In this document: positions 9,827 to 21,014 of the stretch, one piece after another
Numbering within the stretch: position 1 is the stretch's first letter
Layout of the letters: each line of letters begins with the position of its first letter
Assembly: GCA_024220525.1 (NCBI GenBank)
Contig: JAMYWO010000097.1
Location: 53,723 to 117,722 of the forward strand
Source of the DNA: Cochliopodium minus
Lineage: Eukaryota; Discosea; Himatismenida; Cochliopodiidae
Direction: 5' to 3'
Length of the DNA stretch: 64,000 nucleotides
Program-made: the position numbers and the translations under genes
The notes under the pieces: model-generated
Seen by the model: the letters and a program-made list of their open reading frames with translations, nothing else
Told to the model about the DNA's origin: nothing
Database searches by the model: none

Positions 9827-12288
9827 TTATTTCTTTTTTTTTTCTTTTTCCTTTTTCTTTTTCTTTTTCTTCTTTTCTTCTTTCGATTCTAAGTGCAAAG
9901 AATCAATAACATCCTTTTTACGGTAGTTTCGGATGAAAGTTCCGCCACCAAATTTGTTAGCGGCGCTGTAGTGAGCCAAATGGTCGATGAGGTAATTCTT
10001 ATTAGAGTTGATCTTCTCTGCCTGAGTACGAGGAAGCACTTGTAGCTCGTTATCCGTTTTGCACTCAGAACAAACAACATAACCTTTGGAAAAAAAAAAA
10101 TAATTCATTAATTAATTAATATAAAATTTAAATATTTATTTTTGTTGAGATGGAAATGGATAATATTTTACCATTTATTTTCATTTCCATTTTATTTTTA
10201 TTTTTATTTTATTATTATTTTTTATTTTCATTTTTTTTAATTTCATATGTGATTTTTTATCAAAATAATTAATTTTTAAATTATATTTAATTTAATTTTT
10301 AATTTTTAATTTAATTTTAATTTTTCATTTAGTTTTATTAAATTTTTCACTTTCTATTTTTTACTTTTATTTTTAGATTATTTTTATATTTTTATTTTGT
10401 TTTTAAAATTGTATAGTATTTTTTTACCAATGGTGTTGGTTGTATCTAAATGTGAAGCATAATTGGAACATTTGACGCATCTGGTGAATTTAGAGAGGAA
10501 AAAAGCATTTTTCCAATTTGGATTTTTCTGTTTGGAAAGTTTCTCAAAAATGGCTATCGCAGATTCTTTTTACAATATCAAATTTAAATAAAAATTGAAA
10601 ATAAAAAATAAAATAAAAATTGAAAATAAAAATAAAATAAAAAATAGAGGAATTAAAAAGTAAAAAATGAATAAAAATAATTTAAATTTAAATTTAAAAT
10701 TTAAAATTATTGAAAAAAACGAAGAAACAAATAAAAAATAATTTAAATTTAAAATTTAAAAATAATTTAACTGAAATTTTTTTTTTTTTACCGCATGGCT
10801 CGGGTATTTCATCGAAGAAATGATTCTTGAAAAAAAAAGTGTCTTCTTTGAAGGCTGTGTGAATGCGTTTGCATGTTCGGGAGAACCTCATGGAAGATTT
10901 GACGTCGAGGAAACCGAGGAGGTATTTGATGAGTACCTTGGGCAAATTTGTGATCTCCATACTAGGACCCTAAAATATAATAACAAAATAAAATAACAAA
11001 CGAATAAAATATAAATAAATGAAATATACAAAAAAGAATAAGTAATAAACGAATAAAAATAATAAATAATAAAATAATCATAAAAATAAAAAGTAAAAAT
11101 AAAATTTTGTGTTAATCAAAAAAAAAAAAACAATCAGGGACATAACAAAATTTTCAAATCAAATTAAAATCCAAAATTTTTTTTTTGTTAGTGATATTCA
11201 GTTGATATTTATATAACAAATTTAAAATTTTTTCAGAAAATTAACAAATTAAAAATAAAAAAATTCTTGTTATGTCCCTGAAAATAAAAATGAAAAAAAA
11301 GTTAAATTAAATGATCAAAATTAAATGAAAATAAAGAAAAATATTTTATCGAAAATAAATAAAAAATAAAGAAACAAAAATAATATAAAAACATTGTAAA
11401 TAATTTAAAATAAATAGTTTTTTTTACTTCTAAGAGAGTTTCTGGGACTTTAATTTTGGAATTACCCCACCATGGTAAATCTAAAGGGTACATGTTTTCG
11501 AATCTTTCCGAAAGATCACTTGTTTTTCCTTTTTTGTATTGGCTGTTTTTAATGAAAGGCTCGATGTCTTCATCAGTGTAGATCTTTAATTAAATTCAAT
11601 AGATTTTTGATTTCAAACTTTTAAATAATAAAAAATTTTTTACCTGTATTGTCCTTACTCTTGATTTATAAGCAGCAGTAAAATCACTACATCTTATCCA
11701 TCTTTTGGAAATTTTTTATTAATTTTTTTTTTTTAATTTATTTTAAATTATTTCTCTGAATATAGTTCGAAGAAATGATTTAAAAAAATTCTATTTACTT
11801 TTTCTTTGTGGAATTGAGAGGTATTGCATTCATATAGGTCCTGATATCAATATACAATCAACATTAAAAAAAAAAAAAATTTATATTTACTTTTTACCTC
11901 CATACACCGTATAAGATGAGGCTCAATTTCTTTGTGGATTTCTCTTCTCTTTTTTCTTCATCTTCATCTATATCTTCAAGAATGATCTCCCTCATTTGAG
12001 CATTTGACATGGTGATCTTGAAATCATAGCCCATGTAAAATTTCTCGAGGCATATCGTGATGGAAAAGTTATCTGTGTTCTGTAAGATGATTTTACAATC
12101 GTTTTGGGTCTTATAAAAATTCTCTCCTATTTTAATTGCATAGATGGGAAGATTTTTGTCGTTGTCTGAATTGATAAATCAAATATTAAAAGTGAGAGAT
12201 GAATATGATGTTTATTATTACATTGTTTCTTCGATTTTTTGGTATCTTTCTTTTTCTCCTTTTTATTATCTTTATCTTTGCGTTTCAT
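9827..12288 (-). CDS. F-box protein with C-terminal four-Cys zinc-binding region
   Basis: Eight exons (12288-12222, 12165-11898, 11840-11799, 11701-11644, 11583-11428, 10969-10792, 10565-10428, 10083-9827) close in phase at 387 residues. After a Lys-rich start comes an unrecognised ~180-residue region, then an F-box (LPKVLIKYLLGFLDVKSSM) and a CVKC...CSEC pair that probably binds zinc, ending in a long Lys/Glu tail. The join across the 458-bp intron 5, which carries the MITE-like element, is in phase and begins GPSMEITNL. That ATG could instead start a separate 190-residue F-box gene, leaving the upstream half as its own gene. A role as a ubiquitin-ligase adaptor is inferred from the F-box only. 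Confidence 0.65.
11134..11281. mobile_element. MITE-like inverted-repeat element in an intron
   Basis: Perfect 15-bp terminal inverted repeats, tcagggacataacaa at 11134-11148 and its reverse complement ttgttatgtccctga at 11267-11281, bound a 148-bp AT-rich interior with no coding capacity. The ends are far richer in G and C than the surrounding intron, so chance is unlikely. No clear target-site duplication is visible beyond A/T runs. It lies in intron 5 of the F-box/zinc gene. A non-autonomous DNA transposon or a hairpin-forming regulatory element would both fit. Confidence 0.6.
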
Positions 12289-12616
12289 TTTATTTTTTTC
12301 CTATCAACTCTATAAATTTTCGTTTTTAAAAAAGAAAGATAACAGGATGAATATAATCCATCCAAAGCTCAATATCTTCTTTATAAAAATGGATTATCAA
12401 ATTTTTTAAAATAAAAGTCTATTATGCTCAAAGTAATTCAGATCCCCAAAGCATGAAGGATTTGTAAGTTGAAATTTGAATAATTAAGATTTGTGATCAT
12501 CATGCTGCCTTTATAAATTGCTGTTGGAAGTTCAGAAATTAAATTTAAAATAAATAAAAAAAGATTTCAGTAGTGTTGGAGTGTCAAGTACTAGGGATGA
12601 AAATACATTTCTTTAA

Positions 12617-13389
12617 TTAAATAAAATTGAACATAAAGCACAAAGCCAACAAGAAAAAGCAAAGGGCGATGGATGAGGAGGAACTAGGAGAAGAAGTGGG
12701 AATGGTGGTGGCAGGGATTATGGTGGAAGGGGTGGGTGGAAATGTAGTTCCCAAAGTAGGAAGAGGACCTGTGATGTTTTGAATGAATGAGCTGACAAAA
12801 GTTGTCACATCAGTATAAACTCCTAATGATGAAATAATTTTGTCAAAAATATTAAAAAAAAATAAATATGAGAAAATATAAATTTTTTACATTAAAAAAA
12901 TTGAAGAAAAAAAATAAAAATGAAAAAAAAATTTTACAAGAAAAAGAAAAAAATTAAAAATAAAATTGAATAAAAAATAAAAAAAAAAAAAATAAACAAG
13001 AGAAAAAATATTTTGACTAAAACAAAAATTTAACATTAAAAAAAATTGTAAAACATTAAAAATAAAAGATGATCAAAAATGATTAAAAAAAAAATAAATG
13101 AGAGCAAAAATATTTTAACTAAAACATAAATAATTGAAAAAAAATTTTAAAACAAGATGTTTACCATATTGTCCAGTACCACCACAAATTACCTGAGAAG
13201 AAGCAGCAGCAGTGTAACTGAAAGCAATGCCGACCTGCAAAAACTGGCCCTGTGCAGTCACCACCAATGCCCCGCCACTGTCCCCGCTACAGGTATCTTT
13301 ACCATCTGACCCTGCGCACACAACTGGAAAATTGTAAACTAGAGGACTTTGTGCAGCATTACAAGCAGCTTTTTATTAATGAAATTAAA

Positions 13390-13420
<31 letters not shown>

Positions 13421-15204
13421 TTCTTTTTAATTAAAAAAAAATGAAAAAATAAAAAAATGTGATTTATAAAATGAAAAATAAAATTTAAAAAATTGAAATA
13501 TTATAAAAAAAATTAATAGAAAAAATAAAAAAATAAAAATAAAAAATAAAGAATAAAAAAATAAAAATAAAAAATAAAGAATAAAAAAATAAAAATAAAA
13601 ATAAAAAAATAAAAAAATAAAAAAATAAAAAAATAAAAAAATAAAAAATAAAGAATAAAAAATAAAAAATAAAAAATGAAGAATAAAAAATAAAAAATAA
13701 AATAAAATAAAAATAAAAAATAAAGAATAAAGAATAAAAAATAAAATAAAATAGAAATTTAAAAATTAAAATATTTAAATAAATAAAAATATAAATTTTT
13801 TGCTATTATATACCCAAACTGACGAGGGGGATGTTGGTAGCTTGAAGGGAATCACTTGTTGGACCAAAGTTGGGATTGGAGGTGTTTCCGATCGTTCTTC
13901 CGAAGCCCGCTACTGTAGCGCTCGTCCCAACGGGAGCGTACAATGGAATGTCTTTCAAAAAAATAATTTTAAAAACAAGAAACTCAACTTAAAGAAAAAT
14001 AAAAAAATAAAAAAAAATCAAAAAAATTCTCAAAAAAAATAAAACGACATTTAGTAAATAAAAATAAAAAATAAATACCAGAAGGAACAGCCAATATTAC
14101 AGGTTGTGTAGTTGCATCAAACGAGATGGGATCCACTTTCAAAATGGCAATGTCCGAACGGTCGGGCAATGCATTCGAAAATGTGAAAGAGGGGTGAATG
14201 TAAATTTGTTGGATGTTGTAAAGTTTGTTTGTTTGGATTTGGCTTATGAATGATGTTGAGGCAACCTTTAGTTTTAAAAAAATTAACATGCATTTAATTC
14301 ATTATTTAAAAATTACTAAAAAAATGCATTTTTTTTTGTAAACATTTTAATCGACATTTGTTTTTTGTCGAAATTTTTTGATAAAAAAAAAATTATTCAG
14401 AAATTAAGGATTATTTTTCAATAAATATTCAATTTGATTTTTTTATTTTTTGCTTTTGTAACTCTGATCATTCCAAATCAAAGATTTTTTTTTTTTTAAT
14501 TCTGGATTATATATAATGGATAAAATAAATTGACTATTGATATGAAAGAAATTTTTTTTTAAATAAAATATTTCTTTCTCCACTTAAGATATGTCGTTCT
14601 GGATCATATAATTTGAACCACTCAATTTTATATTCCAATTCTATATAGTATCATTTGTATGTTGATTAATATTGATCCTATTATGGATCATTTTGATTGA
14701 CAAATTTTTATGTGTTTCAACATCATATTTGAAATGATAAAATATTTAAAATTCATGAATTTGATTACAGCGTTCCCTGTTGCTGGAGTATCGATATTCG
14801 AGTTCCCTGATACATCTCTGAAGCAATGTGCAGCAGTTAACACATAATCCTTGGTCAATATGCTAGCCCCACAAAATTGATTGTATGAATTTCCCAATAC
14901 TTGAACTACAGCCAATTGGTATGGATACTTTTGAAAAATATTAATTTCTTTCTATTATTCTTTTTTATTGAGGTATATTGAATTGTCACATCAATTCTTT
15001 TTGTTAATAAATTTTGTAATAATTTTGAATTTACCTGTGATGTGGTCGCATTTACACCCCCCACAATCCTTTCGTGGATATCATAGAAATTCTCTTCTTT
15101 ATTAAAATAGTTTAATTTGATGAAATATTTGAAATAGCAACAATACCTTTGCAAAATACAAGAGATAATGCGAATATATAGAGGAATAAAAATTTTATAA
15201 GCAT
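12617..15204 (-). CDS. Secreted trypsin-like serine protease with C-terminal anchor
   Basis: Seven exons (15204-15147, 15096-15035, 14927-14769, 14265-14079, 13951-13814, 13368-13165, 12822-12617) give 337 residues in phase. A signal peptide (MLIKFLFLYIFALSLVFC) precedes a short propeptide and the mature start ERIVGG at ~residue 30. The S1A catalytic triad is complete: His74 in LTAAHC, Asp131 in RSDIAIL and Ser232 in GDSGGAL. Asp226, six residues before the Ser, predicts cleavage after Arg or Lys. After the protease domain comes a Thr/Pro/Ser-rich stalk and a C-terminal hydrophobic segment, which suggests a GPI signal or membrane anchor, so the enzyme probably acts at the cell surface. The original family member would be a zymogen activated by cleavage before Ile30. 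Confidence 0.9.
13375..13800. repeat. AAATAAAA-type low-complexity tract in a protease intron
   Basis: Intron 5 of the serine protease consists largely of short units such as aataaaaa and aataaagaa repeated in imperfect array for over 300 bases, with a denser portion at 13500-13760. The plus strand carries almost no C. It looks like a slippage-expanded minisatellite; copy number in the assembly may be unreliable. Confidence 0.8.
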
Positions 15205-15570
15205 TTTTTTTATTTTTTTCATTTTATAATTTTATTCCATTTTAAAAAAAAAACATGGAAAATGCTATCTTTACTTAATAAAAAATCAAAATCTTTAAAG
15301 ATGATTGAATCTAATTATTGCAAATTCTCAGTTCTCAAAAAGATTCTGATTCGATAGTAAATACTTTGACCACTTCTTGTTCTTTAAAGTCTAAAATGTG
15401 AACTTTTTTTTTTTCTCTTAAAAATGATGGATTCTTAATAAAATATGGAGACTTTCTTTTTGATTGTCTTGATTAAAAAAAAAAAAATATTTATTGTCAA
15501 CAATTTTGAATACAATAAGATTTTTACATAAATTCTTTATTGTACAGAATAAATGAAATTTTTAAATTTT

Positions 15571-17059
15571 TTAATATTCTCTCCATTTAAATGTGGCAAG
15601 GAAAAAAGTTAACAAATGGAGAATGATTTTGGGAAACACTTTGGTGCGCTTTTGAACCAAGAAGAGAAAAAAGATGGTGTCCTTAAACTTTTTGGGGTGG
15701 CGATAATGATTATCGACATTCCACTCTTTGGGCACAAAAATTTTGTCAATGAGATTAGTAACTAGCCTAGAGAAAGATAATCAATAATCTAACAATATAA
15801 TTTTATAAAAATTATTTTACTTTACAGGAGGTTCATATGAGGGCATTGCCTAAAATTAAAGTTAAAAAATAATGATAAAGTAAAAAAAAAATCTTCAAAT
15901 CTCAATAAATATTAAGGTGAAATAAAATTTTCCATACCCATATCTCTCCTTTTCCATAATCTTGATTATTTTTGAAAAAAATTCTTAAAATATGGAAATT
16001 TTAAAGAAAGTTTCCTTCAATTAACCTTTTTTGAATATTAAACAAGGATCTCGGTCGTTGATTGGCCAATACTTTGTAAAAATTCCAGATTTAATCAAAA
16101 TGAAAAAAGTTTAAAAAATAGAAACAAATAAAAAAATAAAATAAAATAAACAGAAACTAAAAAAAGAATCTAAATTAAAAAAAAAAATGGAAATTAAAAA
16201 AATAATAAAAATAGCTACTCTATGTTCAGGAGAAAACACACAAGAACTAACACGTTCCTTGATAATTTGGCCAACAACCAAACCTTTGACAAGGTACTCA
16301 AAAGAGCTCCCTTCACTCTTCTTGATCAAATCCTGACTCAAAGTCCATTCCTTACCAAAGGTGTGCTCGAAAAGCTCGACGGGGAGGAGATCTTTTGTTT
16401 CCCATTTACCTCGGGGTCCGTACATTACTTTGCTGGTTCCCCTTTCTCTGAAGCAGTTCCAGTCGATCACTAATACTTTTCCTCCTTCCATCAGGTAATC
16501 GTAAATGTTGTTTCCCAGCTCTCTTGACTTTACTTTTTTTAAGAAATAAATAAAGTAAAAAAAAAATTTAAAAAAAAAAATAAAAAAATAAAATTAAAAT
16601 AAAAAAGAAAAGAAAGAATCAAAAAAAAAAAAATGGTTTTGAAGAAAAAATGAGAAACGAAACGTAAAGCAACTAAATTTATATTTTTTATTTTAATTGG
16701 GCGACTTACTATCTATAATTTCAACATAAAATTAAAACCAAATCTCAATTGGAAACGTAAACAATTCTCAAGAGGTTTTTTTCATGTTTAATTCAATTAC
16801 CCTCGATCGAATTTCCACCATTCAAAATCACCAAATCTGGTTGATCTTCATTCTTTAGATATTGGTATCCATTCTCAGGTTGATGACCACAATAAACTGA
16901 TTCAATTTAAATTATTTCCCATTTCATTTCAAAATTTTAAAAGGGGAAAAACAGAAATTTTTTTTTTTTTTTACCATTGCTATATCTATTCTTCAATTCT
17001 GGTTCTAAACCAAAATCTGAAGTAAAAAAACAATATATCAAAGCCTCTATTTTCTCCAT
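15571..17059 (-). CDS. Class I glutamine-amidotransferase-like protein, frame problem
   Basis: Seven exons (17059-16975, 16896-16801, 16532-16219, 16071-16026, 15983-15938, 15849-15821, 15766-15571) encode about 270 residues. The layout recalls the GATase-1 flavodoxin-like fold. DLVILNGGNSIE and a GGKVLVIDWNCF strand-loop come first. A C-terminal W..ND.DPCLIF strand and YGKGEIWAMPSYEPP then match the GKG-strand pattern. No catalytic Cys-His pair is clear (the Cys in DWNC is a candidate), so activity is uncertain. The model is one base short between exons 4 and 5, next to A6 and T7 runs; a homopolymer error, a real frameshift or a wrong splice site could explain it. The Lys-rich C-terminal ~65 residues are unique. 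Confidence 0.55.
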
Positions 17060-17174
17060 AAAAAAATCAAATCAATTAACAATTTTTTTTTTTTTTTATT
17101 TTGAATTCAAAAATCCTTATTGACTAAAAAAAGATTAAAATTAAAGACTAAATTGATTTTATTGCGTTAAAGAA

Positions 17175-18477
17175 TCAATTTTGGTTGTGGAGATTGTTAT
17201 AGTGGTTGCTGTGTCCATTGTTGTTGTGGTGTCCGTTGTGTCCATTGTTTCCATTATTACCATTGTGTCCACCGTCATTGTGGTTGTTATTGTTGTGGTG
17301 TCCATTGTTTCCATTGTGACTGTTGTGGTTAACGTTTCCATTATGTCCATTATTTCCATTGTGATTGTCGTTATTGTTGTAGTGTCCATTGTTATAGTTG
17401 TTGTGATGTCCGTTGTTTCCATTGTGATCATTGTGGTTATCATTATTGTTATGATGGTTATCATTGTGGTTATCATCATAGTCATTATCGTTATCATCAT
17501 TATCATAGTCATCATTGTTATTGTTATTGTGATGTCCATTGTTTCCATTGTGACTGTTGTGGTTATCGTTTCCATTATGTCCATCATTTCCATTATGATT
17601 GTCGTTATTGTTGTAGTGTCCATTGTTATAGTTGTTGTGATGTCCATAGTGGTTGTTATGATTATCATTGTGGTTATCATAGTCATTATGACCATGATTG
17701 TTATAGTGGTTGTTGTGATAGCTATCGTAATGATTATCGTGGTGATCATCATGGTCCTCATAAGTTGGGGGTTTGACATAATTGAGTGTAGAAGTAGGAG
17801 GAGTGTTAGGGCAGAAACCAGGAGAAATGTATGCACAACATGTTCCATTAGATTGGCATCTGTTGATTCTAGGAGAAGGAGCAACAATGTAGATGGTATC
17901 GTTAGAAATTACATATCCATCTTTAAGAACAACTGTAGAATCTACACATTTGCTAACATATACCTGTGTTACATCACAATAGTTGTTGGAAACAGTGCAT
18001 CCTGGTCTTCTGTAGTATGATACTGTTCCATTGCTGGTTGTTGCTCTGAATGGATGTCTTGGGTGAAAGGAGAATACAAATCTGTTAACTTTCAAGTTGT
18101 TTGAATCCAACATTTGCCTGAATCTTATTATCGATCTTTTCTTGTTCACTTGCTTGCAATCTGCAAAAGAATGAAGAGAACTTACATCAGGGCATCCTAG
18201 ATTATTTTTTATTACAAATTAATTAATTATATTATAAAGAATGCTTTTTGTTTCACAAAAAAATATTTCAATTCTAATTTTTACCTGCTCCCAAAGAAAT
18301 TGGCAAACAATCTCCAGTATTCAAGGCATTAATTGCTGTTGGTAGTCTCTTGAAGCTTTTGCAAGATCCCAAATAATCTATTTCCAAAGCAAAATCTCTT
18401 TTTCTATCTTTTTCATATTGAATTACACAAAAAATGGAACTGACGAAGAGCAATAACAAAAGAATTTTCATTACCAT
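17175..18477 (-). CDS. Secreted His/Asn/Gly-rich repeat protein
   Basis: Two exons (18477-18285, 18160-17175) give 392 residues in phase. A signal peptide (MKILLLLLFVSSIFC) leads into a ~190-residue Cys-containing domain with about ten cysteines, which would form disulfides outside the cell (GCTVSNNYCDV, CQSNGTCCAYISPGFCP). The C-terminal ~190 residues consist of His, Asn, Gly and Asp with short motifs such as NGNNGHHNN and DNHNDNH. Two 112-bp DNA segments in it are near identical (17300-17411 and 17534-17645). The tail could bind metal ions or form an extracellular matrix or cyst-wall polymer; that is inference. No family is recognised. Confidence 0.8.
17300..17645. repeat. Tandem-type internal repeat in His/Asn-rich coding region
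   Basis: The segments 17300-17411 and 17534-17645 match almost base for base at an offset of 234 bases. The rest is built of 9-15-base units such as tccattgtttccattgtg. Repetition at the DNA level shows recent expansion, and array length probably varies between strains. Confidence 0.85.
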
Positions 18478-18957
18478 TTTTTTAATTGTGTCAATTTAAA
18501 AAAAAAAATTTACTTTTGAAAAAAAAGAAATTGAAGAATTTGAAATCTATCTTGGTCATAAGTGATTAATTCATCTTGTATTTCGATCCTGTAATTTAGA
18601 GGAAGTTAATTCAAAAAAAAGATTTAATATTTTGAAACAAAGGGGAATTTCTTAAGATTTATTAATTGCATAAAATGTGAATCTGCAAACAAAACATTCA
18701 AAGTTTTTAATATTTTGAAATGCATATATATAAATGCATTTATGAATCGAAAAAACTTTTTATTAAAAATAGAAAGGAAGAATATTGCAATGTGATCAAT
18801 ATATTGATTTCATTGAGAGGATACTTTTTATTTAAAGCAAATTATAAGATGAATATGCAAATAATAGAATTGAATAAAAATAAGAGAAATATATTTTTTT
18901 TTTTGATTCTTATATTTTTATTGATTTTAAAAAATAAATAAAAAAAAAAAATCAAAA
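18478..18957. other. Intergenic stretch between divergent genes
   Basis: Nearly 500 AT-rich bases separate the His/Asn-rich gene (leftward) from NOP58 (rightward). One open plus-strand frame at 18720-18941 is all AT-biased codons with no domain, so I do not call it. The region should hold both promoters. Confidence 0.5.
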
Positions 18958-20855
18958 ATGTTAATTTTGTATGAGAGTTCCGCTGGTTTTGCTTTATTCA
19001 AAGTTCTTGATGAAGGGAAATTAAAAGATGTTGATAATATTTGGACATATTTTAATAATATAGAATCTGCCAACAAAGTGTAAACAAATTTTTTATCATC
19101 CTTCTTAAAAATACTTGGTTTATAATGTGATCGTGAATATTTTTGATTTGAGAAATATTAATTTTCCCTTTTAACATAAAAATAGCTTGAAGTTAAAACA
19201 CTTTTATAAATTCGCCAATACCACTGAAGCTTTGGATTCTGCTATGGCTATCGATGAAAGCAAAGTCAGTTCCATTCTTAAAACTTTCCTCAAAGAAGTT
19301 AAAAAAGAAGAATTGGGAGTTGTAGATTCTAAACTCGGAAAAAACATCAACAAAAAATTGGGAATTCAATGTGTTAATAATAAAGGAATAACTGAACTCA
19401 CAAGAGGAATTCGTACCCAATTCAGCGAATTGTTAACTGATGTACCAGAAAAAAGTTTGAAGGCTATGGATTTGGGTTTATCTCACTCTATGTCAAGATA
19501 TAAATTAAAATTCTCTGCAGATAAAGTTGATACTATGATTGTTCAAGCAGTTGGTAAAAATAAAGTCCTGCAAATATTTAAACATATAAAAGATTTTTTT
19601 TTTAAAAAATATCCTTCCTTAATATTTTCCTGATTTATTATTTATTTTTTTATTAGCTTTGATTGATGATTTGGATAAAGAAATTAATACTTATTCTATG
19701 AGAGCAAGAGAATGGTATGGATGGCATTTCCCTGAAATCAACAAAATTGTCCCTGAAAACGATTTATATGCAAAAGTGATCCGCTTGATGGGAAATAAAT
19801 CTAATGCTGAAACTACTGACTTCACTGGAATCCTCGAAAAAGATACTTCACAAGATATTATTGATGCAGCTAAAATTTCTATGGGAACTGATGTAAGAAA
19901 AAATATATTGATTCATTTTTCATTAATATAATTTCCCTTGATGATTCTCAAAATCAATTTTTAAATATAAAATTATCACATAATTCTCAATAATTTATCC
20001 ATTTTATTTATATAGATTTCAAAAGAAGATTTGTCCAATATTATTGATTTGTGCGATCAAATCCTTTCAATTGGAGAATACAGAAAACAATTAGGAGAAT
20101 ATCTTTCCAACAGAATGAATGCTATCGCACCTAATCTCACCTCCCTCGTAGGAGAACTTGTTGGTGCTCGTCTCATTGCACATGCTGGATCCCTCCTCTC
20201 ACTCGCAAAGCACCCTGCATCCACCATCCAAATTTTGGGTGCAGAAAAAGCACTCTTCAGAGCAATCAAGACAAGACATCAAACACCTAAATATGGTTTG
20301 ATCTATCACGCTTCCATCATTGGTAGTGCTCCAACCAAATTCAAAGGTAAAATCTCCCGTGTTCTCGCAGCTAAATGTGCTTTGTCCATCCGTGTTGATG
20401 CTTTGGGTGATAAAGATACCTCCAACATCGGTTTGGAAGATAAGGAATATGTTGAATCTAGATTGAGACAACTCGAGGGTAAAGAAAATCAAATCTCTTC
20501 ATCCCGTTCCAACAAAGAAAAAAACAACAAAAAATACGATACCACCATCGATTCTAAAAACCCTGGACAACTTCGTGATACCACTACATACAATGAAAAT
20601 AAGGATGTTGATCTTGGAAAGGGAAAAAAGAGAAAACATAAAGAAGAAGCAAAGGTAGAGGAAGTTCAACCTATTGAGGAGAAAAAAGGAAAGAAAGAAA
20701 AGAAAGAAAAGAAAGAAAAAAAATCCAAAAAATCCAAAAAATCTAAAACTGAATCCACTCCTACTCCTGTCACCCCTACTTCTGATAAAAAAGATAAAAA
20801 GAAAAAAGACAAAAAAGAGAAAAAGTCCAAGAAGAGCAAGAAAGAATCCAAATAA
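18958..20855 (+). CDS. NOP58: NOP58 box C/D snoRNP core protein
   Basis: Four exons (18958-19079, 19186-19553, 19657-19892, 20016-20855) give 521 residues in phase. This is a core protein of box C/D snoRNPs, which guide 2'-O-methylation and processing of pre-rRNA in the nucleolus. The N-terminus [20 protein letters not shown] is typical of NOP58. The central Nop domain contains [27 protein letters not shown] and the snoRNA/15.5K-binding stretch [13 protein letters not shown], followed by [11 protein letters not shown]. The C-terminus is a repeated Lys-Lys-Glu/Asp tail, characteristic of NOP58 rather than NOP56. Codon use in exon 4 is richer in C than its neighbours, as expected for a highly expressed gene. 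Confidence 0.97.
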
Positions 20856-21014
20856 ATGAATGATTCACATATATAACTTTATTAAAAATATTTAAATTTT
20901 ACTTTCTTATAATTAATTAATTCGAATCCATTCAAGAAGATAACCAATCATACAAAATCAAAAAATTTGATAAAATTAAAAAAAAAAAATTTGTCAATTA
21001 TATAACTAATTTTT

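Noticed and set aside
13375-13800. CRISPR-like array in the repetitive intron
   Set aside because: Units are short, variable A/T strings without conserved repeats and unique spacers, and the context is a eukaryotic intron.
17159-18020. Long open frames on both strands of the His/Asn-rich repeat (Met/Thr/Ile-rich on minus, Val/Ile-rich on plus)
   Set aside because: They are shadows of the triplet-like repeat; only one frame has a signal peptide, an in-phase splice and a mixed-composition head.
20674-20859. Lys/Arg-rich ORF overlapping the NOP58 tail
   Set aside because: Out-of-frame reading of the Lys/Glu repeat of NOP58.
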